Source: Dasypus novemcinctus
Taxonomy: Eukaryota; Chordata; Mammalia; Cingulata; Dasypodidae
Length of the DNA stretch: 64,000 nucleotides
Assembly (NCBI RefSeq): GCF_030445035.2
Contig: NC_080673.1
Location: 181,951,216-182,015,215 of the forward strand
Direction: 5' to 3'
Below the pieces are notes generated by a model, which did not search any database, was not told the DNA's origin, and was given only the letters and a program-made list of their open reading frames with translations. The position numbers and the translations under genes are program-made. Below, in pieces: positions 12,576 through 22,387 of this stretch. Numbering within the stretch: position 1 is the first letter of the stretch; the number at the start of each line of letters is the position of its first letter.

Positions 12576-13233
12576 AGAGTGGCCTACCAATGTATGTGGA
12601 AAGGGCAGGTTCACCCCTACATTTGGAGTAGGCAGACCATCTGTCCTGGTGCTTGAAGGGGCTGAGGCTTACAATTCAATGCTCAGGGAGACAGCTGACA
12701 CCCAAATGCTCAGAGATGGTGGAGCCTGTGTCCCAGGATTTGCAGAGAGCCTGGCTACCATCTGGTGCTTGGATTGGGTGAAGATTTAAAGTGTTGGGAG
12801 AGAGAATGCCCACTGCTGAAGTGCTTGAAAGGGCAGGGGCTTCCACTCCATTAGAATTGTAGGACAAAACATCACTCCATAGATGACTCTCAGACCTTGA
12901 AATCTAATGGGATTTTCCCTGCTTGGTTTCAGAATTATTTGGGATCCTTGATCCCTCTTTTCCTTCCAATTTCTCCCTTCTGGAATGGTAATGTTTATCC
13001 TATGCCTGTTTCTCCAATGTATATTGGAAGCAGATAACTTGTTTCCTAGGTGTAATAGATCCACAGACAAAGAGGAATTGTACCTCAGAACAGACCACAT
13101 CCATAACTGATTTTGATGAGCACTTATACTTAGCAGTGTTACTTAAATAACTTAAGGATTTTGGGAAATTGTGATGCAATGAATGTATTTTGCATGTGAA
13201 AAGAAAATGTATTTTTGGGTCTAGAGGGCAGAC

Positions 13234-13695
13234 TGCAGTTGCTTGAAGCTATGTACCTCAGAAAAATATGTTCTTAAACTTGATTTCTGTGGGTGTGGAC
13301 CCACTGTAAACAAGATCTCTTTAAGATGTTGCTTCAGTTAAGGTGTGGCCCAAATGAATCAGGTTGGGGTTTAGTCTGGGTTACTGGTGTCCTTTATAAG
13401 TAAAGTAAAAATCAGACAGAAAAAAAAAAAAGCCATGGGAAGGAGCTAGAAGTCAATGGAACCTGGAGAAGCCAGAAGAGGCTGCCATGTGTACTGACAT
13501 GTGACAGAAAAGCCAAGGACCAAGGATCACCAGCAACCAGCCCCAGACCACCAGAGTTTTCTGTGAGAAATCATCACCATAATGATGCCTTGATTTTGGA
13601 CTTCCACCAGCCTCAAGACCATGAGCCAATAAATTCCCATTGTTTAAGCCAACCCATTGCATGGTATTTGCTTTAGCAGCCAGAAAACTAAGACA
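13234..13695 (+). repeat. 3' LTR of MaLR provirus
   Basis: 462 bp beginning TGCAGTTGCTTGAAGC and ending AAAACTAAGACA. Preceded by the typical MaLR pre-LTR string 'gaatgtattttgcatgtgaaaag'. Confidence 0.87.
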
Positions 13696-13700
13696 GGAGG

Positions 13701-14455
13701 GAACTTCCTAAACTTGACAAAAGGCATCTATGAGAAACCTATTGTTAATACCATATTTAATGGATAAAGAATGAATGGTTTCCATCTAAGATTAGGAACA
13801 AGATGAGGATGTCAATTCTCACAATTCTACTCAACATTTCACTGGAAGTTGTAGTCAGTGTAAAAATGCTAGTAAAAAGTAAAAGTCATAATAGAAAGGA
13901 GGAAGTAAAACTGTCTTTATTCACAGATGGCATGATCATCTATGTAGAAAAACAAGTAATCTACAAAAAAGCTACTATAAATAAGTAAATGAGTTTAGCA
14001 GGGTTTCAGGATACAAAATCAATATACAAAAATCCACTGTATTTCTATATATTAGCAACAAAGAATCTGGAATTGAAATTAAATAATAGCATGTACAATA
14101 GTTTTAAAATACACAAAACAGGGATACTCTGACAAAAGACTTGCAATATTTCTACACCAACATACAGAGAGACACTGTGACAACATTGCTGAGTGAAATT
14201 TTAAATGGCCTAAATAAATGGAAAGATAAACTATGTTCATGGATTGGAAAATTCAGTATTGTTCAGAGATGCCAATTCTATCCAAATTGATCTATGGTTT
14301 TAATGAAAGCCCAGTCAAAATCTCAGAAATTTTTTTTGTAGAGATTGACAAAATTATTTTATAATTCACAAGGAGATTCAAAGGATTCACAATAGCCAAA
14401 ACAAGTTTGAAAGAGAACAAAATTAGAGGGCTAACAATATCTGATATCATTATAT
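13701..14455 (+). repeat. L1 ORF2 remnant, right part
   Basis: Continues the L1 of 10262-10400 through 'actctactcaacatt', 'ttcacagatggcatgatcatctatgtagaaaa' (the FADD-region vicinity of RT), 'atacaaaatcaatatacaaaaat' and 'caatagccaaaacaa'. Stops and frameshifts throughout. The longest frame (13803-13988) is an RT shred. Confidence 0.88.
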
Positions 14456-14460
14456 CCTTA

Positions 14461-15119
14461 TTGTCTTAGTTTGCCACAGGGATGCCAATTCAAAGTACCA
14501 GAATTGAGTTAGCTTTTATAATGGGGATTTTATTAGGGGAAAATTTTATAGTTCCAAGAATGTGAAATGTCCAAATGAAGGCACCATCAGAGATGTTTTC
14601 CCATCAAAGTCAGCTACTAGTTATGTGGCAAAGTAAGATGGTGATCTCTGCCCAGGTCTTTTGCTTCTCCTCAAGGCTCAGCACCTCCTGGAGTTCAGCA
14701 GTGGACAATAAGGCATATGGCAGGGCTTCTGTCCTCACCTTGAGCTGTTCTGCGAGCCCAGCCCCTCAGAAGCCCCTTTCTGTGCCTTTGTGCTCTGTTG
14801 ATTCCAAACTCTAGGACCTCTCTCAGCCTCTTGGGGTTTCTCTGTTTTCCTGCAGTCCTCTCTCTCATATGACAGGATCAAAATGGTGGCTTCCTTTCTC
14901 TGTGTGTGTGTCGCTCTCTGTGTCTCCACTTGTGTAAGATCCAGCAAAAGGGTGGAGTCTAAACCTGAGTCACACTACACTGATGTAGTCCAATCAAAAG
15001 CAGTTTAATCCAGTGATCTAAAGTTAATCTAATGCAACCAAAGAGAACCATACCCACAGGAATGTATTTGTTTAAGAACATAATATTTTGGGATTCAAAA
15101 AATAACTTCAAACTTTCAC
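14461..15119 (-). repeat. Xenarthran-type solo LTR (second copy)
   Basis: Same family as 11166-11818, antisense. The plus strand starts 'ttgtcttagtttgccac' and ends 'aacttcaaactttcac'. It is flanked by perfect 5 bp repeats CCTTA at 14456-14460 and 15120-15124. Contains the shared 'gaaatgtccaaatgaaggcaccatcag' and 'gatgtagtccaatcaaaagc'. Confidence 0.78.
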
Positions 15120-15365
15120 CCTTACCATCTCTATCTATCTATAGAATCTATAGATATATCATCTCTTTCCACTTCTGATATTGGTAATTTTTGTCTTCTA
15201 TCTTTTTTTCCTGACCAGTCTGGACAGAATTTTATCAATTATATTGATCTTGTCAAACAACCAGCTTTTTATTTTCTCTATTGCTTTTCTGTTTTCTATT
15301 TCTTTACTATTCTCTATCCTTTGTTATTTCTTTTCTTCTACTAACTTCAGGGTAATTTGCTCAGT

Positions 15366-15799
15366 TTTTTTTTTTTTTTTAAGATTTATTTATTTATTTA
15401 CTTCTCTCTCCTGCTTCCATTGTCTGCTCTCTGTGTCCGTTCACTGGGTGTTCTTCTGTGTGTGCTTGTATTCTCATTAGGCAGCTCCAGGAACTGATCC
15501 TGGGACTTTCTGAAGTGGGAGAGGTGATCATTCTCTTGTACCACCTCAGCTTCCTGGTCTTCTGCATCTCTTATTATCTCTCCTCTGTGTCTCTTTTTGT
15601 TGTGTCATCTTGTTGTGCCAGTTCTCGGCATGGGTGCAGCACTCTTGCGCAGGCAACACTTTGCTGAGGCCAGCACTCCACATGGGCCAGCTTGCCACAT
15701 GGGCCAGCTTGCCTTTACCAGGAGACCCTGGGTATTTAACCCTGGGCCTCCTAAACAGTAGATGGGAGCCCAATTGCTTGAGCCACATCCATTTCCCTA
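15366..15799 (-). repeat. DAS-II dimeric SINE
   Basis: On the minus strand: head 'gggaaatggatgtggctcaagcaattgggctcccatct', body, second head 'aggaagctgaggtggtacaagagaatgatcacc', then tail 'gagaagtaaataaataaataaatcttaaaa'. The target is the antisense L1. The target duplication is not clear to within a few bases. Confidence 0.85.
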
Positions 15800-16759
15800 C
15801 TCTAGTATTTTAAGGTGGAAACTAAGGTCATTGATTTCAGATATTTCTCCTTCGCTAATATAGGCACTTGTATTATACATTTCCCTCTAAGTGCGATTTT
15901 GGCTGCATTCCACAAATTTTGATGTGTTGTTTCCATTTTCAGCCAACTGAAAAAACTCTCTAATTTTCCTTTTGATTTCTTCTTTGACCCATGGTTTAAT
16001 CAGCAGTGTTATTTAGATTCTAAATACTTAAAGAATTTTTCAGATAACTTTGTTACTGATTTCAAATTTAATTCCACCATAAGTCAGAGAACATATCTTA
16101 TGTGGTTTAGTCAGAGAACATATTTGATGTAGCTTGAATCCTCTTAAATTTATTGAGATTTTATGGCCCCCAAATATGTGCTGTATTTACAAAAGTTCTC
16201 TGCACACTTGAAATGAATGTGTCTTTTGCTGTTGTTGAATGAAATATTCTATAAATGTCAATTAGATGAAGTTGACCAATAATGTTTATTTTCTATATAC
16301 TTATTTTTCCTGTGTACTTATTCTACCAATAGTTAACAAAGGGGTGTTGAGATCTCTGACTGTAATTGAAGATTTGTCTGTTTTTCCTTGTACTTCCATC
16401 AGGTTTTGCTTTGTGTACTTTGAAACTCGGTTATTATGGGAATAAACATATAAGGCTGTCTTCTCAGTGAACTATGAATTTGCCCATTTTTAATTATGGT
16501 AATATCCTTTGCATTGAAATCTAATTTGTTTAATATTACTATAGTCACTCCAGTTTACTTCTAATTAGTGTTAGCATACTATATCTTTCTTTATCCTTTT
16601 ACTTTTAACTTAATTCTGTCTTTATATAAAATTGGGTTTCTTACAGGGAGCATATTAGATCTTGCTTTTTAAATCCAATCTGATCTGACTTTCTCTGCCT
16701 TTTAATTGAAATCTGTACATTAAATTCTTACATTTAATGTGATTATTGATATAGTTAGG

Positions 16760-17187
16760 TGTGGTGGTTTGAAACTATATGTATCCCAGAAAATCATGTT
16801 CTTAGAGCTAATCCATTCTTGTGGGTATAAACTAACATAAATAGGACCTTTTGATTAGGTTACTTCAGTTAAGTCATGGCCAGGGTGGGTTTTAATTCTC
16901 TTACTGGAATCCTTTATAAGAAAATGAAATTCAGACAAAGAGAGAGAGAGCCATGAAGCTGAAAGCATTGAAACCTGGAAGAGAAAGGATAGGCCAGCAG
17001 ATACTGTCATGTTCCTTGACAGGTAAGAGTGGAATCCAGGATGACCGGCAGCTGGTATTTGGGGAGAAAGCATCAGATGATGCCTTGATTTGGACATTTT
17101 TCTCAGCTTATATGTTAATAAATTCCCACTGTTAAAAGCTAACCCATTTTATGGTATCTACTTTCAGCAGTCTATCAAATTAAAACA
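16760..17187 (+). repeat. Solo MaLR-type LTR in L1
   Basis: 428 bp, starts TGTGGTGGTTTGAAAC and ends AAATTAAAACA. Flanked by TTAGG (16755-16759) and CTAGG (17188-17192). The L1 sequence 'tagtt/ttaatctacc' rejoins across it. Same family as the provirus LTRs at 10401-13695. Confidence 0.85.
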
Positions 17188-17799
17188 CTAGGTTTTAATC
17201 TACCTTTTGGGTGTTCTCTATTTTCTCCCATCTGCACTTTTCCTTTTACGCTTTTTCTGCCTTCTCTTGGACTGTTTATGGTTCCACTTAATTCTCCTTC
17301 ACATTAGTTGTAACTGCTATTTTATTTAGTGGCAGATTTAAATATTTAAAATATTTATTTTAATTTATCACAGTCTACCTTCAAGCAATACCATAGCACT
17401 TGATGAATTGTATGAGAACCTTAAACAGTATACTTCTATTTCTACCCTACTCACTATTGTGATATTGTTATGATATAAATTATGTTTTATAAAGAATAAA
17501 TAAATCTGAAAGATATTGTATGTATATATGGTGTTGAGAAGCTCTGGGTTAAGCACAGTTAATTTCATTGTTTTACTGCAGGAATTTTCAGAGTCTTTAA
17601 TGGACTAAAATGCAGTATAAATCTCCAAGAAGAAACTATAGTATGAAACATTTCCAAGGTTATTGGTCACAAATCCCTAAAAAAGACCTTTGATGAGTCC
17701 TACTGTTATAGACTTGCTATTGTTTGAACGACTATGCACATATAAATTGTATACCCCTTGAGATCAAGAACAGCTTTCTTCTTGGTGGTTGTAGTGTAT

Positions 17800-17930
17800 A
17801 GTGTTATCTTTATCTTAACCAGCCCTGATGAGCATTTTATAGATGAAGACTAAAGCTTATAAAGGAGAAATAATTTTGTCAAGTTCTCATAGCAAGCAAA
17901 TGGTAGAGTTAGGATTCACATCTATGTCTA
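17800..17930 (-). repeat. MIR relic
   Basis: Antisense MIR-like order: 'attttatagatgaagactaaagct', 'tcatagcaagcaaatggtagagttaggattcacatctatg'. Confidence 0.55.
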
Positions 17931-17934
17931 GTAG

Positions 17935-18850
17935 AGTATAAACAATATATGGGAATACTGAAAACAAACAAACAAACAACTTGTTTGCCACGGGGGTGAC
18001 TATTACCCTTCTGTCTCCAGCACACGGTTACTGACATGCCCTGTTCTCTGTGGAGTACATGTTTAGGAACTCTCCCCACTCCCTTCCAGCTTCCTGCCTC
18101 ACATGGAATACATATCAGAGGGTGAGTCCTGAGGGTAATGCTGGGAGGTGTTCTCACTCAGTGGTTGGATATTTTATATTGGTCAGAAATGCCTGAAAGG
18201 TCAGGAAGGATACCGTTTCTACTCCCTGAATGAGGCCTGCTGGGTTATCCTTCTGTCTAGGGTAGTTTCTGTCCCTCTTGTGGTGGCCCTCACAACATGT
18301 CCTGGGTCTGGCATCATCCAGGCCTCTGATGGAGCTGGGGATGTGGTCTATTAGCCTGTCCTGAGACCAAACTCTTCTTTCTCCATCCATGTATTCAGGT
18401 CTTCCCATTTTCTTTAGCCTCTCACACATGAAGTACCTACTTATTCAGCTGCTTTTCTCCTACAACTGAGCAGGAAACCCTTGAACACAAAAATATTTGT
18501 ATGTCTTTCTTTGAGAGTAAGGCAGACTGTCCCTTGAAATCTGACAGAGAGGAAGGGGAAAACCCACCTATTTCTTTCTATAGAGGCATACCTTTAACAT
18601 TCTTATTCATTTTCTCTCCCTCCTAGTTATTCCTCCTCTAACCCCCCACCCCCAACGCACACACATACACGGAATTCTTCCCTGGATTGGTCAGTTCATT
18701 ACCCAAGTCTTTGGCAGAATACTGTGCATACTGTGCAAAGTAAGTCTGTATTTTAGAGATAACGTGTTGTCTTCTATTTCAAGAAAACTTCGCAGGGATT
18801 CCATTTATAAAGGAGGGATCCCTTTGGGTATTTAAAATGATTTTCACCCA
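17935..18850. other. Intergenic, no gene seen
   Basis: No convincing repeat or exon. Overlapping 60-90 aa frames on both strands near 18150-18430 lack signatures. Confidence 0.45.
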
Positions 18851-18856
18851 AACCAT

Positions 18857-19000
18857 GAGTAAGTAGAAATAGTGAATAGCCAGAAGCCAAAAGATAGAGA
18901 GAGGAAAACCAATTCTTTGTAAGTAGAAGTAGTGAGTAAGTAGAAATAGTGAGTAGCCAGAAGCCAAAAGATAGAGAGAAGAAAACCAAATTCTTTGGAT
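18857..19000. repeat. 77 bp tandem duplication
   Basis: GAGTAAGTAGAAATAGTGA starts at 18857 and again at 18934. Each copy continues 'tagccagaagccaaaagatagagaga...aaaaccaa..ttcttt'. Copies differ at only a few positions, so the duplication is fairly young. Confidence 0.9.
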
Positions 19001-19470
19001 GGGAAAATATAGCTGAATCACTTTATTAATGCAGGGCTGGAGTGGAGACAACCACAGTGCCTGCTGTCTGAAAAAGCAAGTGTCTATAATTAGACCACAC
19101 CTACCTCAGGCTGCCAGACAGAGCGGCTGCCCCACCCAAGAGAAATGGTCTGGACCTCTGCAGAACTGATTGCACAATCACAATCATCTTTAAGAGAAGA
19201 TGGGCCCATCCACACATCCCTGTTTATCCCACTCCACCAGAATGCCAGTCTCTCTAGTCATCAGTTATTATCTAACTTTATTTCCTTAATCTAACTTAAT
19301 TTCCCACTCTCCTCCCCCTCCCTAGTAAACCATTCTCCTCTGCCTATTGGAATTTTCCATACCCAATTAGTGATCAATAAAACTTTATTCCTTCAACCTC
19401 TTCTCTGAAGGTTCTATTCACTTCATTACTTAAAAGTCAATTGAATCCTGGGGACGTAGTTTCTCTGCAG
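19000..19470 (+). repeat. Possible retroviral LTR (uncertain)
   Basis: 'gtgatcaataaaactttattccttcaacc' followed ~60 bp later by 'tcctggggacgtag' looks like an LTR poly(A) region followed by a primer-binding-site-like start. No second LTR, clear 5' end or target duplication was identified. Confidence 0.3.
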
Positions 19471-19599
19471 CTCTTTCAAAAAGATGTTTTCTCTCATACC
19501 CAAAGTACTTTAGCACCAGGAAGAATAGGTGTCTGCCTTACTCCTCAGCGTCAATTTTAGGGAGTTACTCTCCCTTTCCTCTTCTTCTCCTCTGGATAC

Positions 19600-20110
19600 A
19601 CTGCTTGGATATACTGCTCTTCCCCTCCATGCTGCTGTCACCTACTAGTACCCTATGGGTTTCTTCCTTAAGAAAACTAACTTATAACTCAGTTTTCTTC
19701 TTTATCCCTACTCCTGTCATCCTTTTTGGTGACTTCAGTATGTATGCTGATGATTCATCCAACATCAAGGACACCCAGATTCTTGACTGCCTCATAATTT
19801 CAATAATGTTTTCTTCTCCTAGTCTACCTCAGCTATTCACCATGCCTCAGATCTTGGCATCAATAAAAATGGTACTATCTTCAAAGTTTTAAAAATGCAA
19901 ATATCTTATTCTGACCACAAATATTATCCTTCCAAGATACTTGATAAGGTACTGTCCCTCCAAATGTACGTTTGCTTTTTTTTTTATTGTGAACTCCAAC
20001 CCATTCACTTCTCTTTATCTGTATCCATAACCAACCCTTCCTTACTCTTCCCCTTCTTTTCTTGCCTTCATTCCATGACTCATAACTTACTTGCCCCTGT
20101 TGAATGAAGT
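19600..20110 (+). pseudogene. L2/CR1-clade LINE ORF2 endonuclease relic
   Basis: The frame at 19605-19892 reads VILFGDFSMYADDSSN, a decayed form of the GDFN-x-H-x-DD-x-SN endonuclease motif of L2-like LINEs (Asn to Ser in the motif). A following frame contains SDHKYYPSKI, resembling the SDH motif region. This is an ancient inactive LINE copy, not a host gene. Confidence 0.6.
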
Positions 20111-20654
20111 TTGGAGTTTCAGTAAACAGCACCCCTTCTTCCTGCTTGCATTCTATACTATTTGAGAGATAAAAATTAAAACTTACACAGATAAAGATGA
20201 TGTATCATCTTTCTTACTGATGGAGCTAACCATAGGGAATGTGACTTAGCTTTGTGCAAGGATGGGCTTTTCAAAATTGAGCCTCAGAATTATGCATTCA
20301 GTCAAAGGCAGCACCATAGAAACTATAGCCAGCCCCCTCCTCCCATACTTCTCCACAGAGGACCACTGCATAACTTATGTTTTTTCTGGGCTGCTGGATC
20401 CCAAGGATGAGAGAAAGGAATTGGGTTTATGTGCCCATGCCCTTATCCCAACCTCATCAACAATGCAATCCTTTGGGAGGAGTGAGTGAGGGTCAGCTAC
20501 TGGCCAGGAGTGTTACACCAGTAAGTTTCCTCCACATGAAGGAAGCATTAGGAGTTGGCAATATATTTTCCCCCAGCACCTCTCTTCCTGTCATAATGCC
20601 TTATAAAAGTCCAACTCTCTACAGTCTTCTGTCAGTAGCAAAGCAGTAGAAGGT

Positions 20655-20765
20655 AGTCTTCAAAATACTTTCATGTATATTATCTTGTTTGATCATTAAG
20701 AAACCATGTGAAAGAAACCAACAGGTAGAATCACCCATTTTATAGGTAAGGGAATTAAAGCAATG
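20655..20765 (-). repeat. MIR relic
   Basis: 'tgtatattatcttgtttgatcattaagaaaccatgtg' then 'cacccattttataggtaagggaattaaag', typical antisense MIR. Confidence 0.6.
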
Positions 20766-20814
20766 TGAACTTGTTATTGTCATATGCTTCAGTTAATATG
20801 GTTAACTCAATTTA

Positions 20815-21088
20815 TTTGAGGTATATTACTTTCCCATCATCACTGTAACAAATTATCATGAATTTAGTGACTTATATTTACTATCTTACAGTTCTGGAAG
20901 TGAGAAGTCCAGGTATCAGCAGGGCTGAGTGTCTTCTGGAGGCTTTAGGAAATCCATTTCCTTGCCTTTTCCAGCTACTGGAGGCCACCTGTATTCCTTG
21001 GTTTGTGGCCCCTTCCTCCATTTTCAAAAGCCAGCAGAGCAGCATCTTTAAATCCTTCTCAAATCAGATCCTCCTATCTTTCTCTTAG
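20815..21088 (-). repeat. MLT1-like MaLR LTR, antisense
   Basis: 'catcactgtaacaaattatcatgaattta', 'tcttacagttctggaagtgagaagtcc', 'ggctttaggaaatccatttccttgccttttccagct' is the antisense MLT1 signature. Immediately abuts the next LTR. Confidence 0.7.
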
Positions 21089-21459
21089 TTTCCCAGCGGA
21101 TCACAAATACTACAAAATGGGTCAGGTTAAACAATGGGAATTTATTGGTTCACTGTTTTGAGGCTAGGTGAAGTCCAATATCAAGGCATCAGCAAGGCAA
21201 TGCTTTCTCTCTGAGGACTGTGAAATTTTGAAGCTGGCTGCCAGGATCCCTGGGTCCTTGACTTTTGGGCTCCACTGACTTCCAGCTTCTGTTCCTCCAC
21301 ATGCCTTTGTCTTTATAAAGCCTCGAATAATAGGATTAAGGCCCATCCTTATTCAACATCTTCAAAAGAGCCTATTTACAATGAGTTTACACCCATAAGA
21401 ATGGATTAAGAACGTGGGTTTTTTCTGGGGCACTTAATTCAACCTACCATACCCTCTTT
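21089..21459 (-). repeat. MaLR-type LTR, antisense
   Basis: Starts 'tttcccagcggatcacaaatactacaaaatgggtcaggttaaacaatgggaatttattgg'. This is the reverse complement of the 3' end of the LTR family at 10401-13695. It continues to 'ctggggcacttaattcaaccta'. Confidence 0.75.
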
Positions 21460-21852
21460 CCCTTAATAAAGACCCTAGTCAATTCATCGAGGCCATCTGA
21501 TAATCCAGGATAATCTCCCCATCTCAAGTTTCTTAATTTAATCAAATCAGCAAAGTCCCTCTCACCACTTAAAATAACATATTCATAGGTTTTAGAGATT
21601 AAAACATTGACATCTTTGGGAGCATTCTTCTTCATACCACAGGAGGAATGCAGCCATTACTTTGTTAAAGAGGTGCTAGTACTTTCTTTTATCACATTTG
21701 TTACTGAAAAAACAAATACACAAATACATATATATATATTAAATGCCCAGCATAGTACCTTGCTCAGAGAAAGCAGTTATTGTTTGTGGAATAAATATAT
21801 GGTTACCATATATCTAAGAAAAAAGTTTTAAGGATAAAAGAATACCTGAAGA

Positions 21853-22076
21853 GGACAGTGGATGTGGCTCAAGCAGTTGAGCACCTGCTTCCCACATGGG
21901 AAGTCCTGGGTTCAGTTCCCAGTGCCTCCTAAAAACAAAGAGCAACAACAAGCAAACAAATGAAAAAAACAATTCAGGGGAGCCAATGTGGCTCAGTTGT
22001 TAAGCACTGGCTTCCCATTTACAAGGCCCTGGGTTCAATCCCCACCCCACCCCCAGTACCTTAAAAAAAAAAAAAA
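21853..22076 (+). repeat. Short dimeric DAS SINE
   Basis: Two tRNA-like heads ('gtggatgtggctcaagcagttgagcacctgcttcccacatggg' and 'gccaatgtggctcagttgttaagcac' with GGGTTCAATCCC), ending 'agtaccttaaaa'. Target duplication of 13 bp with one mismatch: GAATACCTGAAGA (21840-21852) and GAACACCTGAAGA (22077-22089). Confidence 0.92.
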
Positions 22077-22387
22077 GAACACCTGAAGAAGTAATACAAA
22101 AACAATAATCTAATTTACATGAGAAAGGTATTGATAATACTTGAAGCTAACTGCTTAAGTTAAAAGGATGATTTGAAGAGCCATATGGATGGTCAGCCAC
22201 ATAACTTAGCAAATTTATCTTCACTGCATATTCCTATCTCTCCCCATCTCATTCTGAACTTGTTTCACTTTCCTCCACTATTTTATCACTTATCAGCCAA
22301 ACTATTAAATTCATATATATTTAAAAATATTTGTTGCACATATACAAGAAAAAATTACATTTCATTTAAAATTGGGTGAGCTGCAAC

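Larger units (their letters stand above)
10401..13695 (+). mobile_element. MaLR-type (ERVL-MaLR) provirus with both LTRs
   Basis: Two direct ~460 bp LTRs (10401-10857 and 13234-13695) flank a non-coding internal region of the MaLR type. The LTRs share 'accccagaaaaacatgttcttaaact', 'ggtgtggacccattataaa' and the 3' end 'aataaattcc...ggtatttgctttagcagcc'. A near 5 bp target duplication (GAAGG at 10396-10400, GGAGG at 13696-13700) separates the two halves of one L1. The internal part carries no open gag or pol, as usual for MaLR. It was later invaded by a second LTR (11166-11818) and a dimeric SINE (12353-12575). LTR termini are decayed (TA...CG and TG...CA). Confidence 0.85.
15150..17500 (-). 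repeat. Antisense L1 remnant, interrupted twice
   Basis: Antisense L1: 'caaacaaccagctttttattttctc', 'gattttggctgcattccacaaattttgatgtg', 'cccatggtttaatcagcagtg', 'gtaatatcctttgcattgaaatc' and on to 'cagtatacttctatttctaccct'. Inserted into it are a DAS-II SINE (15366-15799) and a solo MaLR LTR (16760-17187). No intact frame. Confidence 0.85.
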
